From Candidatus Aminicenantota bacterium (lineage in GTDB: Bacteria > Acidobacteriota > Aminicenantia > Aminicenantales > UBA4085): DNA of 45,567 bases. Shown here one piece after another: positions 16,585-25,448 of the stretch. The notes beneath the pieces were generated by a model. It was not told where the DNA came from. It did no database searches and saw only the letters and a program-made list of their open reading frames with translations. The stretch lies in assembly GCA_026393895.1 (NCBI GenBank), contig JAPKZG010000023.1, forward strand, positions 1 through 45,567, read 5' to 3'. Within the stretch, counting starts at the first letter, position 1. The number at the start of each line of letters is the position of its first letter. A program made the translations under genes and the position numbers.

Positions 16585-16758
16585 CTTGAGCCCTCCTCGG
16601 TCTCGAACGCAAGGCCGTAAGATGAATCATATATAGCACATCCCGCCCTGCCGGAAAAGGGCGGCCCGACCGGATTTTACAACGGCGCCGGTTCCGCGCT
16701 ATTTTATAAGGGAAAGGAATAAAAAAAGGTTTCGCGGGTATATGGAATGGGAGCTCAC

Positions 16759-17319
16759 ATGAGGCACGTTGACCCGACGGAAGAACAAAGCTTGGTCGTC
16801 CGGGCCAAAGAGGGTGACATGGAAGCATATGAATGCCTGGTCAAGGCCTACGAGCGTCCCATTTACTACCTCTGTTTGAGGATGGCCGGCGCTCCCCAGA
16901 TCGCCGACGACCTGGCCCAGGAAACGTTCATCCGCGCCTATGGCGCCCTCCCCGGTTTTAAGGAAGGCCGCGATTTTTACGTCTGGCTCCGCCGGATCGC
17001 GGTCAACGCGTCCTTGAATCATCTCCGGACGGCCAAACGGGAAGAGCCCCTGGGCGACCGGGAACCGGCCCCTTATCGGGACCTGCCTCAGGATGAGCTC
17101 CTCCGCCGCGAGGCTGAGTGCGAGTTCCAGGAAGCTCTGGGGGCTCTTCCCTCCGATCAACGGGAGGTCTTCGTTCTCCGCGCTTTCGAAGACCAAAGCT
17201 ACCGAGACATCGCCCGGGCGCTGAAAATCTCCAAGGGAACGGTCATGTCCCGGCTCAGCCGCGCCAGGAAAAAACTCCGCGTCCTGCTGGCGGACAGAAT
17301 CGAAAGGAGGCGGCCATGA
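16759..17319 (+). CDS. ECF-type RNA polymerase sigma factor
   Basis: A 186-aa group 4 sigma factor. Region 2 (about 15-80): AKEGDMEAYECLVKAYERPIYYLC and DDLAQETFIRAYGALPGF. Region 4 (about 125-180): ALGALPSDQREVFVLRAFEDQSY and IARALKISKGTVMSRLSRARKKL. The ATG at 16759 is preferred over one four codons earlier because GGGAG lies 5 nt before it. Its stop overlaps the ATG of the anti-sigma/TonB gene (ATGA), so the pair is translationally coupled, as usual for ECF and cognate anti-sigma genes. Confidence 0.94.
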   Translation: MRHVDPTEEQSLVVRAKEGDMEAYECLVKAYERPIYYLCLRMAGAPQIADDLAQETFIRAYGALPGFKEGRDFYVWLRRIAVNASLNHLRTAKREEPLGDREPAPYRDLPQDELLRREAECEFQEALGALPSDQREVFVLRAFEDQSYRDIARALKISKGTVMSRLSRARKKLRVLLADRIERRRP

Positions 17320-18305
17320 GATACCGGACGCTTCAAGACCGGCTCAGTGCCTTCGTGGACGACGAACTCCGCGGGCGAAAGCGCCGCCAAATGGAGGCCC
17401 ACCTCGCCGCTTGCCCGGAGTGCCGGGACGAAACGGAGCATTTCCGTCGGTTGAATGCCTTGGCCAAGGACTCCGCCGAAACACCCGTCGGCCGGGACTA
17501 CTGGGACACTTTTCCGGGCCGCGTCACCGACGGTATCCGGCGCCGTTATGCCGGAGGGAGTCCGAAGGAGAAGGTCATGTTCGAAGATTCCTTCATCGTC
17601 CCTGAATCGAGAATCAAGACGAAAGCCTGGGCGCTGCCCTTGTCCGTGGTCTCCCACGCAGCCATCGCCCTCATCCTGATCATCCTGCCCCTCCTCCATA
17701 CGGGGAACATGCCGCGGATCGAGATCACCAGCGCGTTCCTGGCGCCTCCGCCCCCTCCGCCTCCGCCTCCCCCGCCGCCGGCCAAGAAGGCCTCCTCCGC
17801 CGCGGTCAAGCGGATCAAACCCGTCCAAGCTCAATCCTCATTCGAAGCCGGCAAGCTCGTCGCCCCCGTCGACATCCCGACCGAGATCGCCGAAGAGCAG
17901 ATCTCGGACATCGGGATCGAGGGTGGCGTCGAAGGCGGCGTCGAAGGCGGGGTCATCGGCGGTGTCCTCGGCGGCGTCGTCGGAGGTGTGCTCGGGGGCG
18001 TCGTCGGTGAAGTCGAAGCGCCCGTGCGGGCCATCGGCGAAATCCGGCCCCCGACCCTGATCAAGCGGGTCGATCCCATCTATCCGGACATCGCCCGCGA
18101 AGCCCGGATCGAGGGGATCGTCATCATCGAAGCCCAGACCGACATCTATGGCCGGGTTCAGAACGTCAAGATCCTGCGGTCCATCCCCATGCTCGACCGG
18201 GCGGCCGAGGATGCCGTGCGGCAGTGGGTCTACGAACCGATGGTGGTCAACGGCCGCCCCCGCGGCGTCATCTTCACCGTCACGGTCACCTTCACACTGA
18301 AGTGA
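17316..18305 (+). CDS. zinc-finger anti-sigma domain fused to TonB
   Basis: A 329-aa protein. Residues 1-85 carry a zf-HC2 anti-sigma zinc finger with H29-x3-C33-x2-C36 (EAHLAACPEC). From Met88 the protein looks like a complete energy transducer TonB: MFEDSFIVPESRIKTK, membrane helix at about 105-127 (SVVSHAAIALILIILPLL), a poly-Pro run (about 144-155), a Lys-rich spacer, a Gly-Val repeat of GGVEGGV/GGVVGGV units, and the TonB C-terminal domain (RVDPIYPDIAREARIEG...VRQWVYEPM). The N-terminal zinc finger would be cytoplasmic and could hold the co-encoded sigma factor; the C-terminus would contact outer-membrane receptors. An internal AAGGAG (17565-17570) before Met88 may yield a separate TonB. 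AAAGGAGG precedes the first ATG. Confidence 0.9.
   Translation: MRYRTLQDRLSAFVDDELRGRKRRQMEAHLAACPECRDETEHFRRLNALAKDSAETPVGRDYWDTFPGRVTDGIRRRYAGGSPKEKVMFEDSFIVPESRIKTKAWALPLSVVSHAAIALILIILPLLHTGNMPRIEITSAFLAPPPPPPPPPPPPAKKASSAAVKRIKPVQAQSSFEAGKLVAPVDIPTEIAEEQISDIGIEGGVEGGVEGGVIGGVLGGVVGGVLGGVVGEVEAPVRAIGEIRPPTLIKRVDPIYPDIAREARIEGIVIIEAQTDIYGRVQNVKILRSIPMLDRAAEDAVRQWVYEPMVVNGRPRGVIFTVTVTFTLK
17565..17579 (+). promoter_or_regulatory. internal ribosome site and start for TonB alone
   Basis: AAGGAG at 17565-17570, 6 nt, then ATG at 17577-17579 in the same frame as the anti-sigma/TonB fusion. The product would begin MFEDS, the start usual for stand-alone TonB proteins of Acidobacteria-like organisms. 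Confidence 0.55.
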
Positions 18306-18316
18306 CGGACGGACGC

Positions 18317-18340
18317 GGGAACGCCGGCTTCGGCGTTTCC
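18317..18340 (+). other. 10-bp hairpin after the TonB gene, no U-tract
   Basis: GGGAACGCCG, loop GCTT, CGGCGTTTCC: ten pairs including one G-U, 11 nt after the TonB stop. No run of T follows, so it is not a standard intrinsic terminator; it may protect the mRNA 3' end. Confidence 0.5.
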
Positions 18341-18358
18341 GGCTCCGTGAGTTCGGGC

Positions 18359-18364
18359 TATAAT
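18359..18364 (+). promoter_or_regulatory. -10 element of the tautomerase gene
   Basis: TATAAT 26 nt before the ATG at 18391, with the ribosome site CAGGAG in between. The -35 region is weak (TTTCCG at 17 nt). Confidence 0.5.
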
Positions 18365-18390
18365 GGTCCGTCGGAACAGGAGATTTCATT

Positions 18391-18582
18391 ATGCCTCTTA
18401 TTGAAATCCACATGCTCGAAGGCCGGACGGACGAGCAGAAGAAAGCGCTCCTTGAATCCGTGACCCGGGCCGTGCGGGAATCCATCGGCGCCCCGATGGA
18501 AACGATCCGGGTCTGGATTCAGGAATTTTCTCCTCCTGAATACATGGCGGCCGGCGTCTGGTACGGCGACAAGAAAAAGTAG
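18391..18582 (+). CDS. 4-oxalocrotonate tautomerase family protein
   Basis: A 63-aa protein of the tautomerase superfamily. After Met removal the N-terminus is Pro (MPLIEIHMLEGRTDEQKKAL), the catalytic base of the family. The usual beta-alpha-beta order follows, with VTRAVRESIGAPMETIRVWI and a C-terminal EFSPPEYMAAG strand. Arg10-like positions (GRTDEQ) are present. Family members turn over small keto/enol acids as hexamers; the substrate here is unknown. Own promoter-like element and a good ribosome site (CAGGAG, 8 nt). It converges with the ABC-F remnant. Confidence 0.9.
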   Translation: MPLIEIHMLEGRTDEQKKALLESVTRAVRESIGAPMETIRVWIQEFSPPEYMAAGVWYGDKKK

Positions 18583-18591
18583 GGCCGGCGA

Positions 18592-20312
18592 TCAGGACGA
18601 CGCGTTTTTTTCCGAGGCTTCGAGTCCGCCGAGCCGCCGGTCGAATTCCGCCCGCTTGAACTCATACTCCTGAAGAAGCGGCTCCAGGTCCTCGAAATAC
18701 GCGTCCAGGTCGCACCGGGATTGGTGGAGCGATTTGCTGAGTTCGACGATCTTTCCGCTCTCCCGGGACTGGGACGCCTCAACGATTTCCCGGGTCATCC
18801 GGGCGATATCCGCTTCGGTTTTTTCGATGGTTTTTTCCAAAGTGTTCATCTTCTGTTCGATCGGCCGGAGAACCTTCGATTTTTCGGCCACGATTTCCGA
18901 TCGGAGTTTCCGGAGTTCCCGGCGGCCGAGCGGGGGGGCCGCGGCCGGCGCCGGAAGCGTCTCGTCCGGCCGGGAACGCGGCCGGTCCCTCTCCGTCGAC
19001 CAGCCGACCTTTTCCAGGAAGCGCTCGTACGTCCCCTCAAAAACCGAGAGCCCATCATCCTGAAAAACAATCAGCCTCTCGGCCAGGGCGTCTAGAAACA
19101 TTTCGTTGTGAGTGACCATGATCACCGCGCCGTCGAATTCGTCCAGGGCCGCAAGCAGTGCGTCCGACGAGTCCATGTCCAGGTGGTTGGTCGGCTCATC
19201 CAGGAGAAGAAGGTTCACCGGCGAGGCGATAAGCTTGGCCAGAAGGACGCGGCTTTTTTCCCCGCCGGACAAGACCGAGATCTTTTTCAGGGCGTTGTCG
19301 TCCTCGAACATCATCATCCCGGCCAGGAAGCGCGCCTTGGCTGGTTCGATGGAGACGTCGGCGTTCTGGATTTCGGCCAACACGGTATTCTGGGGAACCA
19401 GGGATTGGACGTTGGTCTGCTCGAAATATCCCGTCGTGACGGCCATCGGGCTGACGGCCGTCCCGGCCTGGGGCTCGAGCCGCCCGGCCAGGAGTTTTAA
19501 AAATGTGGTTTTCCCCTTGCCGTTGGGGCCGATGATGAACACCCGGTCCCGCGCGCCGATGCTCAACCCGAAGTCCCTGATCAACGGCCGGGCCGGTTCG
19601 TAGCCGAAGGTCAGGCCGTCGATGATCAGGACGTATTTGCCGTGGAAGGGTTTGTACGCAAAGGCGAAATCGAGCGAAGGAAGCTTCTCGAGTTTCTCCT
19701 TCCGGCCCATTTTCGCCAGCGTTTTTTTCCGGGATTCCACCAGGCCCTGGAGACGGGCGCTCGCCCGGAACTTGGCGATGAAATTTTCGATTTCCTTCCG
19801 GCGGCGCTCGTCATTGATCCGCGTTTTCTCGTACGTCTCCTCTTCCAGGGCGATCTGATCGTACAGCTTCCCGGTGTCGCCCTCGATTTTTTTGACCTTG
19901 CGCCGGTGGATAGCCAGGGTGTGGGTGACGACCTTGTCCATGAAGCTCCGGTCGTGGGTGACCAGCATCAGTTCGCCCGGCCAAGCGTTCAGGAATTTCT
20001 CCAGCCAGCGGATCGAAGTGATGTCGAGATAGTTGTTCGGCTCGTCCAGAAGCAGCATGTTGTAATCGGCCAGAAGGACCTTGGCGAGGTTCAACCGGAC
20101 CTGGAACCCGCCGGAAAGCTCGCCCGGATGTTTCACCCGGTCGGCCGCCCCGAATCCCAGTCCGGCCAGAATTTTCTCGACACGCCAGAGGTCCCCCCGT
20201 TGGTCCCGGGGAAGACTGAGACCGGCTTCCTGAAAAACCGTCGGGGCCGAGAAATCCAGAATTTGTTCGACGTACCCGATCCGGTAATTCCGGGGGATGG
20301 AAATCAGGCCTT
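18592..20312 (-). pseudogene. ABC-F family ATPase lacking its N-terminal Walker A segment
   Basis: About 573 codons of an ABC-F (Uup/EttA-type, ribosome-acting) protein. Homology begins abruptly at [16 protein letters not shown], so the first 55-60 residues of the family, including the first Walker A, are absent. The rest is intact: first signature LSGGFQVRLNLAKVLL and Walker B LLLDEPNNYLD; the linker; second Walker A GPNGKGKTT; second signature LSGGEKSRVLLAKL and LLLDEPTNHLDMDS; then a C-terminal coiled coil (about residues 480-573). The frame runs upstream into the Ca2+-ATPase gene, but that part is a shadow of the other frame. Homology starts within 10 nt of the ATPase stop, as if a deletion joined the two genes. 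No start codon with a ribosome site is visible. Confidence 0.8.
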
Positions 20313-23012
20313 CGCGTCCGTCACGCGGCGCCGGTTCGCGAGCTTGACCAATTCCATCATCCCCAACGGGAACGACGAGACGGCGATGACGATCGCCAGG
20401 TCCAGGAGGCCGAGGGCCTCGACCTTGAAGATCTTTTGGGTGAACGGTATGTAGAGGATGGCGATTTGCAGGGCAAATGAAGCGCCGATCGCCGCGATCA
20501 ATATCATGTTGGTGAATACGCCGAGCTTGAAAAGCGAATCCCTCTGGCTGCGGCAATTGAGACTGTGGAAGAGCTGGCTTGCGGTCAGGGCGAACAGGGC
20601 CGCGGTCCGGGCCCGGGTGATGTTCTCGTGCTCGACAAACAGGACGAAAGCGAAAGCCCCGAGGGCGCAGGCGGCGATGAACGCCCCCTGGGCGATGATC
20701 AGGCGGGCCCGGCGTCCGGTGATGATCGGCTCGTCTTTCCGCCGCGGCGACCGAGACATGATGTCGGGGGCGACCGGATCCATGCCCAGGGCGAGGGCGG
20801 GCAAGCCGTCCGTCACCAGGTTGACCCAGAGAATCTGGATGGGAAACAACGGCACGGGCCAGCCGATCAGCGTGGCGACGAACATCGTCAGGATCTCGCC
20901 GGTGTTGCAGGAGAGGAGATAATGGATGAATTTCTTGATGTTGTCGTAGATCCCCCGGCCTTCCTCCACGGCGGCGACGATCGAAGCGAAGTTGTCGTCG
21001 GTGACGATCATGTCGGAGACTTCCTTCGTCACGTCCGTCCCGGTGATTCCCATGGCCACGCCGATGTCCGCTTCCTTGACGGCCGGGGCGTCGTTGACCC
21101 CGTCACCGGTCATGGCCACCACACGGCCGCGTTTGCGCCAGGCCCTGACGACGCGGAGCTTGTGCTCGGGCGAAACGCGGGCGTAGACCGCCGTCCGTTC
21201 GACTTCACGCTCGAACGTTTCTTCGTCCAGGCGGTCCAGTTCCTCCCCCGTCAGGGCCCGGCTGTCTTCACCGTAGAATCCCAATTCGCGGGCGATCGCG
21301 ATCGCGGTGTTCTTATGATCGCCGGTGATCATGACCGTGGCGATTCCGGAGGCCCGGCACTTGGCGATGGCCGATTTTACTTCCTCCCGCGGGGGATCAA
21401 TCATGGCCGTCAGGCCGAGGAACGTCAACTCCCGCTCCACGATCGAATCCGACCAGGAGTCGGGAGGCGCCTCGAACACGCGCCGGGCTGTGGCCAGAAC
21501 ACGCAGGGCTTGATCCGAGAGCTGGTCGGTCATATGGTCGATGCGGGCCCGGTCGTCCTTGTGAATCGGCCGGGGCCGGCCGTTTTCGAGAATGTGCGTG
21601 CATCGATCGAGGAGGATATCGGGGGCGCCCTTGACGTACGCCGTCAAGGACCCTTCGTTACCGGCCCGGCGAATGACGGACATCAGCTTCCGTTCGGAAT
21701 CGAACGGAATTTCCTCGACGAACGCGCTTCGCGCCTCCATCTCGGCTTTCCGGATGCCCGCCTTGGCCGCCGCGGTCAGGAGGGCTCCTTCCGTCGGGTC
21801 GCCGACGATGGTCCAGCGGCCTTCCTTTTGAACGAGATCGGCGCCGTTGCAATAAACGCCCGCCTCGAGGCAGGCCCGCAGGTCAGGATCGTCGCCGGCC
21901 GAAACCGGCCGTTCGTCCCGGACGAAATTCCCGGTCGGGTCATACCCGATCCCCTCGATCCGGGTCAGCCCGGCCGGTGTCCAGACGGCGCGGACGGTCA
22001 TTTCGTTTTTCGTCAATGTGCCGGTCTTGTCCGAACAAATGACGGACGCCGACCCCAGGGTTTCGACGGCCGGAAGCTTGCGGATCAAGGCATGTCGCTT
22101 GACCATCCGCTGGACACCGAGGGCCAGAGCGATCGTGACGACGGCCGGAAGACCTTCGGGGATTGCGGCCACGGCCAGGCTGACCGACGTGAGAAACATG
22201 TCCAGCAGCTTGCCGCCGCGCAAGAGCTCGAGCCCGAAAATGAGGGCGACGAGGCCAAAGCAGGCGTAAACGATGAGTTTTCCAAATTGTTCGAGCCGCT
22301 TTTGAAGAGGCGTGCTCTCATGGACGATCGCCTGGATCATCCCGGCAATGCGGCCGAGCTCGGTACTCATCCCGGTTTCCGCGATCAAGGCTCGTCCTTT
22401 TCCCGAGACGATGGACGTTCCCAAGTAGACCATATTGGCCCGGTCAGCCAGGGGGACGTCTCCTTCGTTCAGGGCGGCCTGGGTTTTGGCGACCGGCGTC
22501 GATTCCCCGGTCAGGCTGGCTTCCAAGACGGCGAAGTTCGCGGTGTGCTGGATGAGGCGCCCGTCAGCCGGGACATAATCCCCCGCTTCAAGTTCGACAA
22601 TATCGCCCGGCACCAGGTCGGCCGAGGGAATCGACGATTTGTTCCCGTCCCGGATCACCTTGGAAAACGGGGCCGCGAGTTTTCGGAGGGCCTGGAGCGA
22701 CCGCTCCGCCCGGTGTTCCTGGATGAAGCCCAGGATGGCGTTGAGAATGACGATGGCCACGATCGCCGCGGCATCCACCCATTCCTTCAGGAATCCCGAA
22801 ACGAGAGCCGCGCCGATGAGGACCCAAATCATGAAGTCAGCGAATTGTTCGAGGAAAATCCGAAGCGGCGTCCGTCCTTTCTGTTCGCGAAGCTGATTGG
22901 GTCCGTATTGCACGCGCCTGTCGACCGCCGCGGCCGGCGAAAGACCGGATCGCAGGTCCGTCTCGAGCTGCCGGGCCGAGGTTTCCGGGTCGAGGTGCCA
23001 CCATTTCGTCAT
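20304..23012 (-). CDS. Ca2+-transporting type P-ATPase (P2A, SERCA/PMCA-like)
   Basis: A 902-aa cation pump. The start is the ATG at 23012 ([16 protein letters not shown]), where the family homology begins; an in-frame extension of 59 codons upstream is not supported. Phosphorylated Asp328 lies in [13 protein letters not shown] (actuator), [17 protein letters not shown] and [22 protein letters not shown] (P domain) and the ion-binding PEGLP in helix 4 ([14 protein letters not shown]) are all present. About ten membrane helices. PEGLP and the overall order place it in type IIA, exporting Ca2+ (or Mn2+) from the cytoplasm. Its last residues (RRRVTDAKA) are encoded at the point where the truncated ABC-F homology begins, so the final few may be foreign to the original gene. 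Confidence 0.93.
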   Translation of the reverse strand: MTKWWHLDPETSARQLETDLRSGLSPAAAVDRRVQYGPNQLREQKGRTPLRIFLEQFADFMIWVLIGAALVSGFLKEWVDAAAIVAIVILNAILGFIQEHRAERSLQALRKLAAPFSKVIRDGNKSSIPSADLVPGDIVELEAGDYVPADGRLIQHTANFAVLEASLTGESTPVAKTQAALNEGDVPLADRANMVYLGTSIVSGKGRALIAETGMSTELGRIAGMIQAIVHESTPLQKRLEQFGKLIVYACFGLVALIFGLELLRGGKLLDMFLTSVSLAVAAIPEGLPAVVTIALALGVQRMVKRHALIRKLPAVETLGSASVICSDKTGTLTKNEMTVRAVWTPAGLTRIEGIGYDPTGNFVRDERPVSAGDDPDLRACLEAGVYCNGADLVQKEGRWTIVGDPTEGALLTAAAKAGIRKAEMEARSAFVEEIPFDSERKLMSVIRRAGNEGSLTAYVKGAPDILLDRCTHILENGRPRPIHKDDRARIDHMTDQLSDQALRVLATARRVFEAPPDSWSDSIVERELTFLGLTAMIDPPREEVKSAIAKCRASGIATVMITGDHKNTAIAIARELGFYGEDSRALTGEELDRLDEETFEREVERTAVYARVSPEHKLRVVRAWRKRGRVVAMTGDGVNDAPAVKEADIGVAMGITGTDVTKEVSDMIVTDDNFASIVAAVEEGRGIYDNIKKFIHYLLSCNTGEILTMFVATLIGWPVPLFPIQILWVNLVTDGLPALALGMDPVAPDIMSRSPRRKDEPIITGRRARLIIAQGAFIAACALGAFAFVLFVEHENITRARTAALFALTASQLFHSLNCRSQRDSLFKLGVFTNMILIAAIGASFALQIAILYIPFTQKIFKVEALGLLDLAIVIAVSSFPLGMMELVKLANRRRVTDAKA

Positions 23013-23063
23013 GTTCAAACTCTTCCGCGAAGGATTATCCTGAGGGAAATTCAGGAGCGGGAT

Positions 23064-23069
23064 ATTATA
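23064..23069 (-). promoter_or_regulatory. -10 element before the P-type ATPase
   Basis: TATAAT on the minus strand, about 50 nt before the ATG at 23012. No clear -35 box. Confidence 0.4.
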
Positions 23070-23156
23070 CAGGAGGAAGCCCGGATTTGGCCAATATTCC
23101 CGGCGGAACGAGGACAGATAACAAGGCCCTTCCCCCCCCGCGGCCGCCGACGGGCG

Positions 23157-23162
23157 TATAAT
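23157..23162 (+). promoter_or_regulatory. -10 element before the nitroreductase-like gene
   Basis: TATAAT 29 nt before the ATG at 23192. The -35 region is C-rich and unrecognisable. Confidence 0.35.
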
Positions 23163-23191
23163 GACGCCGGACACGAAAAGAAGAAACACCG

Positions 23192-23980
23192 ATGGACCTG
23201 CCCGTTTCCTCCTGGCACCAGGCCGTTTTTTTCCGGAAATCCAGGCGCAGCTTCCTTCCCGGCCGGCCGGTCGCCGAAGACCAGTTCGAACGCCTGGAAT
23301 TTTTGAGCCGCGCCTTCCGGCCGTTTCCCGAAGCCCGGTTTGAAATCGTCCGGGAACCTCCCGATCATGTCCTCCGGGGCGTCATCGGAAGCTACGGCCG
23401 CATTTCCGGCGCCCCGGCCTTCGCGGTCATGATCGGAACTTCCTCCTCCCCGGCCGCCGCCGCCTTTGTCGGCTACACGGGCGAAGGCCTGATCCTCGAA
23501 GCGACCGCCCTCGGGCTCGGGACCTGCTGGGTCAGCGGAATGTTTCGTCGATCCGAAGTCGAAAAACGCGTCGTTCTTTCGGGCTTCGAACGTGTTTTCG
23601 CCGTGACGCCGCTCGGCCTCGGAGAGCGGGATTTTTCCTTCAAGGAAAAATTGTACGTCCGGGCGGCCGGTTCGAAGAAAAGGAAAGTCCTGGATGAAAT
23701 GACCCAAGGAACTTCTCCCCTGCCCTGGCAGAAAAAAGCCCTCGAAGCGGCCCGGGCCGCCCCCTCGGCGGGAAACCGCCAACCCTGGCGTTTCGCCCTT
23801 ACTCCCGGTTCCATCACCGTCCGTTGGGATTCCGGCCGGAACGGAGTCCGGTACCCAAAGAGCCTGGATTGCGGAATTGCGATGCTTCATCTCGAACTGG
23901 GCGCCCGGGCCTCCGGTGTCGCCGGATCCTGGGAATTTCTGGATCCCCCCGCGGTCGCCCGGTTTGACGCAACCGGATAA
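23192..23980 (+). CDS. nitroreductase-like protein (TM1586 type)
   Basis: A 262-aa protein of the nitroreductase fold made of two similar half-domains, as in the TM1586 family. The N-terminal half has FRKSRRSFLPGRPV (phosphate-binding Arg-Ser-x-Arg), then GYTGEGLILEATALGLGTCWVSG. The C-terminal half has LEAARAAPSAGNRQPWRF, the common FMN-binding Ser-x-x-Asn-x-Gln-Pro-W motif, and ends SLDCGIAMLHLELGARASG. Flavin binding is likely; the substrate is unknown. Length fits a full member. Divergent from the P-type ATPase gene; tRNA-Pro(CGG) follows 46 nt downstream. Confidence 0.83.
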   Translation: MDLPVSSWHQAVFFRKSRRSFLPGRPVAEDQFERLEFLSRAFRPFPEARFEIVREPPDHVLRGVIGSYGRISGAPAFAVMIGTSSSPAAAAFVGYTGEGLILEATALGLGTCWVSGMFRRSEVEKRVVLSGFERVFAVTPLGLGERDFSFKEKLYVRAAGSKKRKVLDEMTQGTSPLPWQKKALEAARAAPSAGNRQPWRFALTPGSITVRWDSGRNGVRYPKSLDCGIAMLHLELGARASGVAGSWEFLDPPAVARFDATG

Positions 23981-23985
23981 ATCTG

Positions 23986-24013
23986 TTGCACTTTTTCGTG
24001 TTCCGGCTATAAT
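23986..24013 (+). promoter_or_regulatory. promoter of tRNA-Pro(CGG)
   Basis: TTGCAC (23986-23991), a 16-nt spacer and TATAAT (24008-24013), 13 nt before the mature tRNA. Confidence 0.6.
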
Positions 24014-24026
24014 AAGCGTTCCTCAT

Positions 24027-24104
24027 CGGGGAGTAGCGCAGCCTGGCTAGCGCACAGCGTTCGGGACGCTGGGGTCGTGGGTTCGAATCCCACCTCCCCG
24101 ACCA
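24027..24104 (+). tRNA. tRNA-Pro (anticodon CGG)
   Basis: A 78-nt cloverleaf. Acceptor CGGGGAG pairs with CTCCCCG; the anticodon stem CAGCG/CGCTG holds the loop TTCGGGA (anticodon CGG); the T-arm has GGTTCGAATCC. A and CCA are encoded. This is the second proline tRNA of the window and reads CCG codons. Confidence 0.97.
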
Positions 24105-24158
24105 CTTTCGTCAATCCCGTTCTCGATGGAGTCCGGACCGAGACGGAGCACCCAGGCG

Positions 24159-25409
24159 ATGATTCGAGATATTCAGGGGCAGTGGCGGGACAGAACCGGC
24201 GAGCACCGGACGTTTCTCGCCTTAAGACACCGCAATTATCGGCTCTGGTTCTACGGCCAGTTGACCTCGTTGTTCGGCAGCTGGATGCAATCCACGGCTC
24301 TGGGATTTTTGGTTTTCGAATTGACGAAATCCCCGACGTTTCTCGGGTTGGTCGGATTCGCGGCCGGTGCCCCGACATGGTTGTTCATGTTGATGGCCGG
24401 GGTCGTGGCCGATCGCGTTCCCCGCCGCCGGGTGATGATCATCACCCAGACCGGGATGATGGCCCTGGCCCTTTTGTCGGCCGCCCTCGTTTTTACCGGC
24501 GCGATCCGGCCGTGGCATATTATCCTCCTTGCCCTGGGATTCGGAACCGCCAACTCCTTCGACGCGCCCGCCCGCCAGGCTCTCGTCCAGGAGTTGGTTC
24601 CCATAGAGGACATGACCAACGCCATCGCTCTGAACTCGGCCATGTTCAACACCTCAGCCGCAATCGGGCCGGCCGTCGGAGGAATGATCTACGCCTTTGT
24701 CGGACCCGGCTGGTGTTTTTTCATCAACGGCCTTTCCTTCGTGGCCATCATCATCGCCCTGACGAAAATGAAGCTTCCCGCGTTCGTTCCCCGCCCGCGT
24801 CCGGCCTCGCTCTCGGCCGAGCTCAAGGAAGGGCTTCGCTACGCCGCCGGCCAACCGGTCGTCCGAACGATCCTGGGGATGGTGTTCGTCATCAGCATGT
24901 TCGGGTTCGCCTTCGTGACCCTCATCCCCGCCTGGGCCGTCAACATCCTCCACGGAAATGCGACGACGAACGGATTGCTCACTTCGGCCCGCGGTTTAGG
25001 CGCCGTCGCCGCCGCCCTGTTCATCGCTTCGCTCGGCCGGTTTCGCTTCAGGGGAAAGCTCCTCACCTTCGGATCCTTGTCGTTTCCCATCTTGATGATC
25101 GTCTTCGCCTTCATTCACCGGCCGATTTTCGCCTATCTCACCCTGTTCGCCGCCGGATTCGCCCTCATTCTCGTTTTCAACCTTTCCAACGCGTCGATTC
25201 AAAGCCTGACCCCGAATCATTTGCGCGGCCGGGTGATGGGGATTTATGCTTTCACGTTTTTCGGTTCGATCGCGCTCGGCTCTCTGTTGATCGGGGCCGT
25301 AGCCGGGCGCATCGGCGAACCGCCAGCCCTTGTCATCAATTCCCTGATCGCCCTGTTGTTTGGCGCCTCGGTTTACGTGTTTATGCCGAAGCTGCGGGCG
25401 CTCGAATAG
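24159..25409 (+). CDS. MFS transporter (EntS/MFS_3-like)
   Basis: A 416-aa inner-membrane protein with about 12 helices. LRHRNYRLWFYGQLTSLFGSWMQ at the N-terminus, RVPRRRVMIITQ after helix 2-3, and LGFGTANSFDAPARQALVQELV match the MFS_3 class that includes enterobactin exporter EntS and many drug exporters. The ATG at 24159 has GGAG upstream and begins where homology starts; an ATG 11 codons earlier is also in frame. Substrate unknown. It follows tRNA-Pro(CGG) by 54 nt with no terminator visible. Confidence 0.88.
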   Translation: MIRDIQGQWRDRTGEHRTFLALRHRNYRLWFYGQLTSLFGSWMQSTALGFLVFELTKSPTFLGLVGFAAGAPTWLFMLMAGVVADRVPRRRVMIITQTGMMALALLSAALVFTGAIRPWHIILLALGFGTANSFDAPARQALVQELVPIEDMTNAIALNSAMFNTSAAIGPAVGGMIYAFVGPGWCFFINGLSFVAIIIALTKMKLPAFVPRPRPASLSAELKEGLRYAAGQPVVRTILGMVFVISMFGFAFVTLIPAWAVNILHGNATTNGLLTSARGLGAVAAALFIASLGRFRFRGKLLTFGSLSFPILMIVFAFIHRPIFAYLTLFAAGFALILVFNLSNASIQSLTPNHLRGRVMGIYAFTFFGSIALGSLLIGAVAGRIGEPPALVINSLIALLFGASVYVFMPKLRALE

Positions 25410-25448
25410 TCGGCCGGACTTCTCGGCCGGGGCGGGCCGCCTTCCCTC

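Noticed and set aside
16685..16700. GGAAC-like ECF promoter for the sigma operon
   Set aside because: A GGAACC is present but on the minus strand and without a matching -10 at proper spacing.
18317..18340. Rho-independent terminator after the TonB gene
   Set aside because: The stem is strong but no T-run follows, so it is listed only as a hairpin.
20313..20556. In-frame N-terminal extension of the ABC-F protein to 20556
   Set aside because: This part is read from the other frame of the P-type ATPase and lacks Walker A or any ABC-F similarity.
23013..23189. N-terminal extension of the P-type ATPase to 23189
   Set aside because: No similarity to the family before [11 protein letters not shown], and a TATAAT lies inside the extension.
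20565..23306. A 913-codon open frame on the plus strand
   Set aside because: It lies antisense to the P-type ATPase, whose motifs are all in order. Its composition (Asp/Gly/Arg/Pro-rich, no domains) is that of an antisense shadow in GC-rich DNA.
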